A stretch of DNA of 64,000 nt, taken from the NCBI GenBank assembly GCA_003999685.1, contig CP021233.1, positions 310,001 to 374,000 of the forward strand. Reading direction: 5' to 3'. Position 1 is the first letter of the stretch; every line of letters starts with the position of its first letter. Below, piece by piece: positions 46,880 to 59,419 of this stretch. The DNA is from Taiwanofungus camphoratus. Its lineage: Eukaryota > Basidiomycota > Agaricomycetes > Polyporales > Taiwanofungaceae. The position numbers were made by a program, and so were the translations under genes. The notes under the pieces were generated by a model. It was given only the letters and a program-made list of their open reading frames with translations, did no database searches and was not told the origin of the DNA.

Positions 46880-49800
46880 GTCTCGACGAGTGTGTCAAAT
46901 GGTTCATAATACAAACTTGTTTTCTCCGCCGGTTCCACTTGATAACTATTATCTAGAAGCCCGGGTCCACATCAATACCAGGCACTCACTCCTATTGTTG
47001 GCTATGGAGACGGATCCTCTACACTAATTTGGTTATGGCTTCTTCTCACTAGTCTAGATATTAGGGTCAGCAAGCTGTTGCTCTACTAGTCTGCGAACGC
47101 GCAGTGGCGCAGGAACTTAGCCCAGTCCGCGGATGTTTATATGCACTGGTCTACGCTGACTTAACACAAGTCCGGTCCTGCGTTGAGTGCCTGCTGTAGG
47201 TTCTTTCAGAGGGCACGCTGTACAGGTCCAGGCTTGCGCTACGAAATTGAATCGACAGATTCTCAAACCAATGGCTGAGGTGGGACCCAATCTACTGCAT
47301 TGACCCAGACTCACACAGACGGCGAACAACCACCACTGAAGGTTTGCATACTCGGGTTATCAGCCGCAACTCCCTCGAGGTTCTAGCGCATACGTCTCAC
47401 ATTCAGCCCATCTCTTATACGCATGTCAACCAACGACTGTTGATGCTATGCATCTCTTACTACTGGACTCTGGAAATTCGCCTTATCGCCGATCAGCTCA
47501 GGCTCCGGAACATGATTGGTGCGCTCAGTAGAAGACGGAACCTTGATTGGAAGAACCTGAACTCGCGTACCAACACAGAAGGCTCATGAAGCCATCTCCG
47601 CAGAAAGTCTGCAAATGCCCCTAACAGACACACTTGGCCACCGGCCGCGCATTCTTTCAGTTCTTGAATTGTATACATCCTGGAAATGCATCTGCTATCC
47701 CCCGCACAGATATCGACCGGGGCCGTCGACACGCCGTTGCGCGATTATTGCTCATGCCCAAGGAGCAGCAGTAGTTGCAACTCATCGCAGAGCGCGAGTC
47801 GCTCCGCCTGCACCGCGCTAGATGGTGAGGCATGCGCTCTTGATCTGACCAAGGCTGGTCTGTATCTTTTTCGAGACCAGCGCACTCGAGATGGACTCGG
47901 GCGTAATACGAACTCAAATCTATCTGCCAGGATACCTAATTCTGATACACATCCGAGTGCCGCATGGCTCTGTTTCGGGTGGGAGGACTGAGCGCCGACA
48001 AGGCAAACTGGCCTTGCAGTGAGCGATGACGCCTCTCAAGTCGCTCTGCACCCTCTCTTAAGTTCAGGCGCGTCTTTGCCAGCATCACTCGTAGCGAGCT
48101 GCTCAGTTCCTAGTGCGCACTATGCCTGCGTATTCGGGGGCTTCCTTGAGTATGACACCCGGACTGCGCGGGCTACGACAGCAAAACCAGGGCGAAAGAT
48201 GTTGTCGGCAGTTTCGCCGTACTTACATGCTGAAGTCACTGACAATAATCAGGGAGCGCAGCGGAGGTTTCCCAACCGTTGCGTCATGGGATCCAACCTG
48301 TTTGCTAGGGTCTTCGAACCGCGGCGGATCGCACCTGACTGGTACCGCTCATCCTACAGTGCTCGTCATAAAGAGAACGCTCTCGGGGCGTGAACTGAGC
48401 CTTCGTCAACTTCAGCGACAATTCTTCTGTGTCATTCACTAATTTCTCTTGCCCACATTCATCGCTCAGGCGCGCTCACTTCCAAGGCGCGGCATAGGGC
48501 TGTAAAGGGCGTTTTCGATTTGTATTCGTCAGTTCGAGTTAGTATCATAAAGATTGCACATTGATATGCGTTAAGCCACCTTGTAGCCGGGCGTCGTACC
48601 AAGGCCGCCACCACAAATTACCTCCTTCGTTGGCTCGTGGAGTTCCGTTGCGGAGAGCAATTCAGCGATCTGGCTTGCCGGCTTCTGTCAAGCGGCCTAG
48701 ACACGGGGGCGCATCTAGAAGCTATATCTATACTACGGTGAGGTGCAGAAGGTGTTTCTTGCTCGTTTCTCGAGAGCATCAACACGGAGAGATCGTTCGC
48801 TTATTCACTGCGCTCCTTCTGCCGTGAGGTACATTAATGCCCTCCGCATGTGCTTGCTTGACATTTGACACCGTTTCAAGCTTCACAGGAAGTTTGAGCA
48901 AAGGAAATCAGGAAGACCCTGTTTACGATAAGACCGTCAGCTATCGTCACAAGGGCACACTTCTTTTTGAACTCAATCATATCTCGCATCAAATAAAGTC
49001 TATCTGTCAGACATCGCAGCTTCGCACGACAGAGCTCGTTTGGTTCGAAGCTCGAGCGCATCTTTGCGAGATCTCTCTCGGGATCAGTTACGCGCATACT
49101 GTACTGGTACGACCGTTCGCTACATGTGACATGTGACAGGCCGAACTCACATGGACCCTACTTCGTAGTCTGTTATGACATTGGACAGTCAGTTCGCTGG
49201 GACTTGAACGTCAGCGCTGAGATGGCTCATGACCCTTGTGTGATCATGACCATGGGGCAAAATGAGTGGCCTTGTGACATGTGACCGAACCTACGGTCGT
49301 ACAGTAGGCTGCAGGCACACCAAGGCCTGTTGCGTCAGGAACCCGGCCACTGTGTGCCTTGTGTCGCACTCTTCAACCTTGAAGCTTGAGGCCTGAGGAG
49401 CCGATCTCGACGAGAGCATCGGTTCACCATCGTCAAATGCACCTTGTTGTTCAAGTACCGCTCCATGCGAGCACCGCATGTATAGTGCACGTTCATCATA
49501 AGATGAGTCATGATCGCCTCCGCCATATGCGGGCCGTATGCAGAGAGTCCTGTACGGTTGCACACATTGGGGAGACGCATGCATGGGCTGTATGACTGGA
49601 TGACTTTCTGTAAGAAAATTTACAGCAGTTCTAAACCTCTCGTTTTAGAGAACAAAAAATTAGATTTGATGACAGAAGGACCATGTCCCATCCTATCATA
49701 ACTGGGAACATGGGAAGCCATTCTCAAAAGCAGCTACTGGCCTTTCAAAAATCAGTGTGGCATTTTCCATTGCATCCATTTGTCTGCAATGCTTAGTGCG

Positions 49801-50843
49801 TATCATCAGCAAAACTGAAATTTATTGTCTTAATTAAGTAAAATAAGTGCAAATTTAAGACGTCAAGGTAAATTTGAGTTTTCCTGATGTCCAAGACCCT
49901 CAAGGAGGTTTTCATTGAGCTACTGAGGGAAAGTTAAGTGGGCAGATATACATCATGAGTTATGAACACCAGCTTTTGTGGAATTTAGAAGATGTTGTGG
50001 TTTCCTCCAAATTATCAGTTTTAGAAAGGGGGTGTGCACCCCCTACCTTTTCAGGAAATGTCATGCTAACTCGTCGCAGCCGAGCCTGTCACGCTCTCCG
50101 ACTCGAAAATCATCTGAAAAACATGCAATCCTCCGTGACTTGTATGTAGAAAGAACATACAGATAGAGGAGATTTGAATACGCAGTTAGAGGGACAGTTC
50201 AGGATCTCCCGTCAACGTGAAATCTATCTCCGCGGTTTAAATTAAGGATTTACAAACGTTTCTAACTGTCGCGGGTGTATTGTTCTGCAAGATTCGGTCA
50301 CCGGGAGGTATTGATTTGGGCATGACGAATGAAGAAGATGGAACGTTCAGGAACATTGTACTGAAACTCTTTCGCGCACCAAGAGGGGCTGCGTTGCATA
50401 GCCGACGTGCAGTTGGGTGGGTGAATCAAGGAGCATCTGATAGCGGAAGTCTCACAAGCGTAGTGTGAGGTTTCACATACGCTCCAGAGTGGACGGTGGG
50501 TCGACAGCGGCCGAGGGGCGCGCAAGCGGTGCAGCGGGGGTGGGGTCACGTGTGCGACGGGAGCGGGGCCGGAGCATAGTGGATGACTGGCGGCACTGGC
50601 CGCCGGATAGCGTCGTCATCCGCACCAATGGCATGGGGCTCTCGGAGGTCGATCTCCGTGGACACTGCTGGGCTAAAAGTATTGTGGACTGCTTACGCTC
50701 AGCTGCTGATCGACTCCGCTCCCAGCGGATTAGGATCCAACTGAATCTGGCTGACAGAGTCTCCCCTATCCGCTGCGCACCTCTTTGATGACTTATAATT
50801 CTCTGTTCCTTTTTCGTCATTCATATTCCCTTCCCCTTTGTTC
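46880..50843. other. gene-free stretch after the LINE
   Basis: Nearly 4 kb with no open frame that shows a family motif or splice structure. It holds the small inverted-repeat element at 49098-49305. The last few hundred bp must contain the promoter of the MFS gene. It may be degraded repeat DNA. Confidence 0.45.
49098..49305. repeat. possible MITE-like inverted repeat
   Basis: The left arm begins TACTGTACTGGTACGACCGT. The right arm read in reverse is TACTGTACGACCGTAGGTTC followed by GGTCACATGTCACAAGGCC. The arms are alike but imperfect, with small gaps. The right arm is well matched by sequence at 61242-61340. It is probably a dispersed non-autonomous repeat; the edges are approximate. Confidence 0.45.
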
Positions 50844-52771
50844 ATGTCGTTGCCCGGTCCTTCCACAGGCTTGCGGACGCCTTCCGCTACCTCCATCAAC
50901 CATGGCCAGTCAAGTTCCCGCTCGGACAAGCACTTCAACCAGGTAGACACACAGGAGACAAATTCCCGCTCCTCCACCATCGTCGACCCTCCAGAGCAGG
51001 ACCACGAGTCCATTAATTCCACCTTCGAGCGCGAGGCGTATGGGCCTCCTCCAGACGAGAAGGGTGTCGATCCATTTGAGATTCGTGTGGACAAGGATGA
51101 CCCGCAGAACCCACAGAACTGGTCACGCTTGTACCGATGGTATCTGACCATGTTCGGAGGTATGCTGGTGCTTAACGCGTATGTGGCCTTTACGTCTCCT
51201 GTTGCTCTCCCTAGCTAACGAGCCCTCCCACCGCAGAACGTTTTCGAGTTCCGCACCAACGGGGATTATACCTAACCTCATTGAGGAATTTACCTTTAGC
51301 GACGAGGTTGCGACGCTCATGATCTCGCTCTTCGTCGCGGGCTACTGCGTCGGCCCGCTCCTCTGGGGCCCGCTTTCAGAGCAAATTGGCAGACGGCCCG
51401 TGTTCATCATCACCTTCATCTTCTATGCTGGCTTCCAGGTCGGCTGTGCGCTCTCGCGCAATACGGCGAGCATCCTCATCTTCCGCTTCCTCGGTGGCAC
51501 CTTCGGCGCCGCTCCCCTGTCGAATAGTGGGTGCGCTTCTTTTTGTTTATATCTGCTTCTAGGGATTATCGACTGATGCCGATCTTCGCAGTGCACTGAT
51601 GTCAGACATCTGGGACGCCGGCACGCGTGGGAAGGCGCTTGCGTTCTTCACGCTCGCGCCGTTTGCAGGGCCCACGCTCGGGCCCGTTGTTTCTGGCTTC
51701 ATGGGCGTGGCAGGTGTCGACTGGCGTTGGGTCTTCTGGCTGCTCGCCATATTTGCCGGCGTGTGCCTGGTGCTCATCATTTTCACACTCCCCGAGACTT
51801 TCTTGTGCGTTTTGCTCCTCCTTGTTCCTTATTTTGTGATAGCTGATTGGCTGTTGATGTAGACCGGTACTGCTGGTGCACCGCGCGAAGGCTAAGCGCA
51901 AGGAGACTGGCGACGATCGCTACTGGGCGCCGCTCGAGCGCCAGAACCTCTCCTTCGGGCAGCATGTGAAGCGGGTCCTCGCGCGGCCGTTCACTGTCCT
52001 CTTTCAAGAGCCCATGCTCATCGCCATCACCTTGTACATGAGCGTATGTCCTTGTTTTCCTTTTTCTCGTAATTGGTGTCTAACCTCAAGGTGCAGTTTG
52101 TGTATGGGTGCATCTACTTGCTTTTCGAAGCGTACCCGATCGTGTTTACCGAGGGTCACCACATGAACGAGGGCATCTCTGGACTGATGTTCCTCCCCAT
52201 CTTCCTTGGTGGCTGTTCGGGCGTGTTCTCGTACCTCCTCATCTTCAACCCGCGCTACGAGGCCGCGATGCGCAAGTTCGCGCCGCTGCCTGTCCCGCCT
52301 GAGATGCGGCTCGAGATCTGTATGGTCTCCGCGCCGCTGTTCGCGATCAGTTTCTTCTGGTTTGGCTGGACTAGCTACCCGAGCGTGAGCTACTGGGCGC
52401 CGCTGATGAGTGGGTACGTGCTCGGCTGGAGCATCGTGTATATCTTCCTCGGGCTCTTCAACTACATGATCGATGCATATCTCTTCGTCGCCGCGTCCGC
52501 GCTCTCGGCCAACACCGTCGTGCGCTCCTGCTTCGGTGCGGGCTTCCCATTGTTCGCGACGCAGATGTACAATAAGTTGGATCCGCGCTGGGCGAGCACG
52601 CTCCTAGGATTTATCGCGGTGGCCATGGGTCCGATCCCATTCGTGCTGTGGAAGTACGGGCACGTGCTGAGGCGGAAGAGCAAGCTTGCGCCGACGGGCC
52701 ACTTGCCGACAAAACCGCTGCCGGACGTAGAGAAGGCGAAGGTGCAGGAGGAGGGGGACGCGCAGGTTTGA
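50844..52771 (+). CDS. MFS transporter, DHA1 drug/polyamine type
   Basis: Five exons (50844-51178, 51237-51530, 51592-51804, 51863-52043, 52097-52771) give 565 residues, the usual size for this group. A soluble acidic N-terminus of about 90 residues contains DPQNPQNWSRLYRWYL, the common lead-in of fungal DHA1 proteins. The MFS signature is clear: GPLLWGPLSEQIGRRPVFI after the second membrane segment, and LPETF at the end of the sixth. Twelve membrane segments fit the hydrophobicity. A central loop is rich in charge (HRAKAKRKETGDDRYWAPLE). The C-terminus is basic and ends at a TGA. The family exports drugs, polyamines or similar compounds across the plasma membrane by proton antiport. The substrate cannot be read from the sequence. 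Confidence 0.93.
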
Positions 52772-54149
52772 GATGCGCGTTCCTGTGTGGCCGTCCGCCC
52801 TGCCTCGCCTATCTTTTGGGATTTGGGGATACACCTAGCTTTGGTGGATTCCATCATCCCTGATTCAAACAGGAATGCACCTGCTGCGTCACTCGTTCCT
52901 CCGCCTCAAGTCTCCTCAAGTCTCCATGTTCTCCGGCGTCGTCTGCCGCCCCGCCCTTCGCTTCATCTCACATTTATGTAATTGGGACCTGCTTGACATA
53001 TCTCTGCTAGCCCCCTAGACCCTCGTAGTTCCTGAAATTGGGTTAGTATACAGTTTTAATAGTGGCATATCAAACCTCTTACGACAGATCTATTCACGAC
53101 TTCGCATCTACAAGTATTTCGCACCCTGCTCCTGTTAGTGTAGCTGGATAGCATGTTAGTTTGACAAGTAGGCATTGTAATAGAATGCATTTGACACCGT
53201 ATGTGAGAGTGTGTTGAGCAATAGGTAGTTTCTGTTGACAAAAACATTACAATACTGGCGTCTAGTAGAGGCGAGGCGAGGCAGCCGAGGAAATCCAATG
53301 CGTGATGAGGGGACCTCTGGACCGTGCCGGCCTTCGCTACTAGAATAGGAACTTGAACAGCGTCTCGTCAACTCCGAAGTAGATACGCTTCATTGACTTC
53401 ATACGCCCTTGATTAAAGATCATTGTTGTTCAGTATATAAACGCTCGTTTTGCTCTGCTTCCTTGAGTGGTCAATGAAGGTCTTGGCTGTACCTCGAGGC
53501 TTGGGTTCCCCTGCCATCAACATGTGCCCTGTGTTCCTTGTTCTGAGACAGCAGGAATCATGACAAAGTGAATTGTTCCGCTTCACAAATGATCCCAGGG
53601 CGGCCTTGTCCATAAGTACCAGTCGGTGGCGCAGCTATACTCGTTTTGATCTTGCAGGAACATGTCAGAGGGCATTGGCATTGTCTAGATGGTTGGAGTG
53701 ACGTTATCCTTCGCAAAGCTGCCATGCACAAAAATGTATCAGATGCTGCACAATTTCCAACGGAATGAGAGTGTATTTGTAGGTCACGACCAAAAAGCCG
53801 AGCTTGTTTCAAAAATCTTATCGAGTGCAGTCCAGTTAGGATGTGGAAAGCGACGAAGGTTTGGATGAAGCCTTGATGAAGCTCACTCGAAGTGAGCGAT
53901 TTATATGGTTAGCGCTGCGACTCCTGCGCTGCGGTGCTAAGGTGGTTCGCGGGCGCCCCTGGCGGCTCGGAACCACACGTTTGGTCGAAGATCAATACAC
54001 TGTTCAGGAAAAGGAGGAAATACTTGCCCAGCACTCGTTTCAATCTCACGGTCAACGAGGATGTCATTCACGGACAGTGAGATTATTGCTACTTTTCAAT
54101 CAGCGTAAGCCGCATCCGCCGCTCTTCATCGACTCTGTCATTGACACGA
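52772..54149. other. intergenic, MFS to DUF6533 gene
   Basis: About 1.4 kb. It contains the MFS 3' end and the upstream region of the DUF6533 gene, whose first exon could lie in its last part. No other gene is supported. Confidence 0.4.
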
Positions 54150-55674
54150 TATCTTCAGTTTCGTTACGACGAGTTGCCAAGTCGCTGCGGCGGGTGAGTG
54201 ATTCAAGTTCTCGCATTTTTGACGTCGTGCTGATCTGTGTATAACCTGGGTATACTTCTTGCAAAGCGGTCATTTTCTATGAACATGCCATTACTCTCTC
54301 TCTCTCGAAAATCAACTGATCTGGTGCCAGAAGGTAACAGGGGCGACGGTGTTGCTTTTCCTGAATCGCTATATACTGTTCGCATACGGCCTCATCGAAC
54401 TTCTGGCTACGTTCTATTGGAGTACCCCGTTGGTACGTAGCCGCAGGTTTTGTTGGGGCAGATATTCATGCATCATTGTGTTAGGGCTGTCAAGCTATCT
54501 TTGTATTGCAAGATATCACAGCACTGTCAATATATGCTGTAATAGCATGTTAGTCTTGCCACGCTGTCCACTCCTCAGACCTGACATTCCACCTTAACAG
54601 GTTTCTCAGCTCTACGTGTATATGGCATCAGCGGCCATAGATGGATCCCTGCAGTTGTAACCCTGCTATTGGGGCTTGTTCCAGTTGCAACAAACATAGT
54701 ACGCTGCCCTCTTTTACTATCATTCTGGCTTACTGGTTGATTAAATGATTAGTACCAAGTTGCCAGAACATCATATGCTTCTATATTATACGTTAACAAG
54801 ACACCCGAGTGTGTTTCAAATGACTACTTCTCTCATAAAACCCATTTCAGGTATTTAGAGTCACTTGTAACTTCCATAAGATGCTGAGATTGTTCTGTAG
54901 ATGTATGATCTCCCAGCTTATTCAACATAGTGACCTGGTATTGACAATTTATTGATGCACTGGACCACAGTGCTTATCGCCACTCGGACATGTGCCATTT
55001 TGTCAGACTTGATCGTTCTGTTTGTCACATGGTATCACACATACTCAATCAGAAAAGAGGCTTGTCGAACGAACATTAAGACTTCACTTGTGTCTTTACT
55101 ACTGAGAGATGGTAAGCTGGCTTTCTTATTTTTGAAGTGTCACCTTGCTAAGTCTTGTACTACTCAGGGACAGTTTACTTTGTGTATGGTGACCTCCTTT
55201 TTCGTAGTCAGAATTCGTTGCTCACATGTACAGTGAGTAGTGTACTCTTGGTGCTCAATTTGTTGCAAGTGATCACCGAAGATGTATTAAAACCTGTTAT
55301 TAAGGTTGGTTAGGTTTACACAGCATGCTCTCCAGTTTGATTAACACACTTATCAGGAAACTGCTGATTATCTCTCAATCTTTGTTCCTGCGTGAGTCTT
55401 AGTTATGAGTTCATATACCGCTTATTAACCTCTGAACAGGATAGAGTCCATCCTCATCTCTCGCTTCATGATGAATCTTCGCCAGGTTTACCACACCTCG
55501 GATGACGATATGCCATCATTGCATCTGTCATCCTGGCATGCATCATCCCACCATCAACCACAGTCACAGACACAAAGTCTAGAGTTTACATCCAGATTTG
55601 TAGGAAACATGGGTGCATCTCTGATGCATGAGTCATCCTCCATGACTGTAGCAACCTCTGTTGACCACCTATAG
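54150..55674 (+). CDS. DUF6533 seven-helix membrane protein, start unresolved
   Basis: The family is recognised from FVTTSCQVAAA joined to AVIFYEHAITL (donor at 54194, exon from 54267), then LIWCQKVTGATVLLFLNRY, FSALRVYGISGHRWIPAVV, LGLVPVATNI, VARTSYASI, SLLLRDG and ESILISRFMMNLRQ. These are the segments of a mushroom-expanded family with about seven membrane helices and unknown function. The start codon is not found with confidence; the first exon must begin before 54160. The frame changes at a CT run at 54294-54306, where one CT unit too many breaks the join between ITL and ENQLIW. An acidic open segment at 55693-55829 (KEDGIPDDLRIIGD) might be a further exon. It may be a gene or a very young pseudogene. 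Confidence 0.7.
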
Positions 55675-56308
55675 TCAACTCCGAGCACATCAGTAGATCA
55701 GAGTTGGAGGATCAGAAAGAAGACGGGATACCTGATGATTTGAGGATCATAGGGGATTTTCAAGTGGCTGGAGATACCCTAAGGGAAGATATGTTTCCTT
55801 TGGGGGAGATTGAGCTTAGACCTGTCTGAGTGAGTTCATTGTTTGGTTGTGTAATGGCGGCTGTTCCTGACAGATATCTCCAGAAGATTGACATGGTGCT
55901 CTCACGTCACTCGTGAGATTTGTCATGTACAAAGAATATTAGCTGATTCTTCATAGATTAGAGCAGAAGTTTTAGTATCCCTCGGACTTCGGCCTTTGCA
56001 AGATACATCAATTCAGAGGTCTGATAACCATAATCGCTCCAGCTTGCATACAATTGAGATATGATGCTACACCGCCGTATTATTTCAAGAGACTATCTAT
56101 ATAGCGCACCCACAAGTCGTAAGACACAAACATGATCCAGCAGCACAATACAGCACAGCACTAAGCCAAGCACAATAGGATATTAGTCCCGCATACGCAT
56201 ACGGTCCGGGGCGTGATCGTAATAACATCTATCGTACTCGTCGCGCACGGCGCCGGGACACGTACACATCTTCACACCCGAGAGACACAGCCCGCGCGCA
56301 CAGGCGCA
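55675..56308. other. convergent 3' region, DUF6533 and permease
   Basis: About 630 bp between a plus-strand and a minus-strand stop codon. Apart from the possible extra DUF6533 exon at 55693-55829, no gene is seen. Confidence 0.45.
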
Positions 56309-59300
56309 TCACACGGGCGGCGTGCACCCGAAGCTCGTCGCCGCGCCCGCCTTGAACGTCTCCTTGATCGCCGTGCCGCTCCCGTACATGCCGAGGCACG
56401 CCATCGAGAGCGCGGCGAGCGCGAGCACAAAGTTGAACAGCTTGAACCACCAGCGCTTGCCGCCGAAGAAGCCCTGCGCGCGGGCACGAAGAACAAGGAG
56501 TCAGTGTCCGTCAGCCAACCGTATCCGTCCCGCACAGACGGGTAGACGGTTAGACGGGAGAAGAGAGGGGGAGTTACGCACGCGGCTCCACGAGATCGCG
56601 CCGGTCGCGGCGTCGCGCCTGTCCTTGAGGAAGTAGAACCCGAAGATGAGCGCGGGTGGGAACGTGTAGGTGAACTGCATGATGCAGATGGCCGCGACGA
56701 GCCCCGAGATCGTCTGCACCTGCGGGATGGCGGCGCCGACGATGAACGCGAGCGACCAGTACAGGAAGACCATCGCTAATAGAGAGGGGCGGGGCAATGC
56801 GGAGTCAGTGGGTGATGGTAAGGGGAGGAGGGGAGGACTGAAGGGGGACGCACCGGTCCAGATGAAGCGGCCGGGCTTGCTGAGGAGCGGGGGGCCGCCG
56901 AACATGCCCTCGACGATGTCTGCGCGTATTCCGGTCAAAACGGTTCTGTGCGAGGCACGAAAAGACGCTCACTGTAGTATGCGACCTTGATGCCGATGTT
57001 ACCGTACAGCCCGGCCTGTCCCCGCCCCGCATGAGCTGCCTGTCTGAAATCATACTCCCGGACCAGGCTGGCGCACTCACCGCGATGATGCCCGTGATCA
57101 GGCCGATCACGTTACCGACCGTCTGCCACGCGTACTTGCTGACGCCCTGGTACGCGATACCGAGCGTGTACTGGCCCTGGAAGCTGTACACGAAGACGCC
57201 TGCGCGCGCCGGCGAGGGCCAGGTCACAGGTCACAAGTCGGGTCAGGTCACAGGTCGTCAGCGCGCAACCCACAAGAGCAGCGGATCGGCGCACCATACA
57301 GCATGTATGCGCAGAAGATGAGCAGCTGCGCGCAGCACATGCCCTTCCAAAAGTCCCACGGGCGGCGCATCTCCGCGAGCATCTCCGGGAACTGCGGCAC
57401 ACGCCCTCGTCAGCCGCGCGCGCCCGTCTAACTGAACATGCGCAGAAGCACAGGGGCGACTCACGATCATCGCGCCGCCGTACGCGAACACCATGTTCAT
57501 GATGCCGTTCACCTTGCTCGCGAGCGGGAGGCCCACGAACGCGGCCTTCTTGATCGGGCCCTGCGCGATGCCGTACGCGGCCTCCGCGGCGGCGTAGTTC
57601 GGCGGCGAGTGCGCGACGAAGCCCATCGAGATGAAGATGATCAGGAGGTTGAGCCACACCGCGCTGCGCGTCGTGTTTTCGTTTTTTGTTTATTTTCGCA
57701 TTTTTGTTTTGTTTTGTTTTGTTTTTGTTTTATGTTCATTCGGGGGGAGAGGTGGTGGTCAGCGGTTAGCGGTTAGCAGGGAGGGAAGGGGGAGTCAGTC
57801 GATGTGGGCAAAAGAGGACGTGAAAGGCGACGCACGAGTTGGCGAGCCAGCCGTAGTTCTTCAGCGTGCGGATCTGGCCGATGATCATGCCGACGATCGC
57901 CCATATCACGATGCACACCGCAAAGCACAACTGCAGGACGCACCGTCAGCTCTTGTCCCCCAAGGTCAAAACAAAAACAAAAACAAAAACAAAAAAAAGT
58001 AAAAGTCAAAAAGTCGAAGTCAAAAAGTCGAAACCCGACAAAACGCGAAAGACAGGCAAAGCAACTACACGCGCGGGGAACAAGGCCCACTCACGTTCCC
58101 CTTGGCGATCTGGCTGAGGCTCTGGCCGTTGCTGAGGCAGATCGTGCCGACGTTGATGATGAGCTGCAGGCTCTGCAGCACGTTCACGACGTGCCGCGCC
58201 GCGCGTCCGTAGATGCGCTCCGTGAGGTCCGCGTACGTCTTCACGGGGAACGTGTCCGAGTCGAGCTTGAGGAAGAGCCACCAGAGTAGTAGCCCTGTGT
58301 AGCACGCGATCATGCCCATCTGTGCGCGGTGGCGGTCGGCGGGGGCGGGGACGGGATGGGCGGGTGGGATTGGATCGCGGGCCGGTGGGGTAGGGGCGTA
58401 CCATGCGGGAGGAGGAGGGGGGTCAATTGGCACGGGGGTGGCGGGAAGAGTGCCAAAAGGGCGATAAGGTAAGGAGAACGCGGGGCGAAGGAACCGGGGG
58501 ACGATGTCAGCCAGCTGCCGCACTCGGACGCACGGGACGAGGAGGGGAGGGGCACTCACGAAGAAATAGAGGATGACGCCGGGCACGTAGCCGACCTGGG
58601 AGAGCGCATATGGCGCGTTGAACGCTGCACAACGGACGCGACGCGAATTCAGCTGCCCGCGCGGAGGAGAAATAGCAGGAAGCACGCACGCCCGAGGATG
58701 TCCGTCGTGATGAGGTAGAATACGGCCGCCCACTGCAGTCGCGGGTCACACACACGTCAGCAGAAGCGCAGAAGCTCGGAAGCTCGGAAGCACGGAAGCG
58801 CGGCTGGGCAGGGGGAAGGGTGGTGGATCGGCCGGGACTCACGGAGGCCTGGCGAAGCGCCCTGCGGGCGTTGTGCTGTTCTTTTTCGTCTGCGGTCATG
58901 GTCGCCTCGATGGCAGCGGGGCCCTTCTCGCTGGGATGCCGGAGCCGGCGGGAAGGCAGGGAGGGAAGGGGCAGGGGCAAGGAGAGGCAGATCGCAGATG
59001 CGCATTGAGATGAATTAGTGTTCAAGTCGAGTTAGATGCAGGGGCAATTAGAGGCAGGGGTTAGAGGCACGAGAGTCAGGCAGGGGCAATCGGGGCCAAG
59101 CAAGGGGGGGAAAAGATAAGCAAATATTTGGATAAATAGGGAGGGTGGACGCACTTGTTCGTGGAGGAAGAGGGGGAGGGCGCGTCCACAAACTTGCTTT
59201 CCTCGTACGCGCGCTGGCGGCGGGCGGCCTCGAGGTAGTCGTCGAAGGTCGGTCTCCCATCTGCGAGCGAGAAAGCGGTGAGCGGGCCGACCAGCACGCG

Positions 59301-59419
59301 GGTCCACTGCGGGCACACGCACGGGTCTTTGTTGCGGTCTGCACAGGCTCGAGAAAGTCGTGTCCGGCCTCTTGCTTCTCGAGGCGGGGGTCGCCCTCGA
59401 GGTTTGCGCCGTTGTACAT
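56309..59419 (-). CDS. AA_trans amino-acid permease
   Basis: Exons recognised on the minus strand, in order, include MYNGANLEGDPRLEKQEAGH, RPTFDDYLEAARRQRAYEES, MTADEKEQHNARRALRQAS, WAAVFYLITTDILG, FNAPYALSQVGYVPGVILYF, MGMIACYTGLLLWWLFLKLD, RAARHVVNVLQSLQLIINVG, MIIGQIRTLKNYGWLAN, VWLNLLIIFISMGFVAHSPP, YSFQGQYTLGIAYQGVSKYA, VFLYWSLAFIVGAAIPQVQT and a tail ending TSFGCTPPV at 56309. The N-terminal soluble part plus about 11 membrane segments fits PF01490 transporters of the fungal plasma membrane or vacuole. The gene has at least ten short exons. The start at 59419 is the first ATG in the exon; an upstream exon is possible. The substrate is unknown. The frame is open throughout. Confidence 0.88.
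57676..57732. repeat. T/G tract in permease intron
   Basis: A plus-strand tract of TTTTG units lies in an intron of the permease. In the transcript it reads as CAAAA units. It is complementary in kind to the tract at 57966-57999 in the preceding intron. Confidence 0.75.
57966..57999. repeat. CAAAA repeat tract in permease intron
   Basis: Plus-strand CAAAA/CAAAAA units lie in the intron upstream (in gene order) of the one holding the T/G tract. In the transcript it reads as TTTTG units and could pair with the other tract. Confidence 0.75.
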
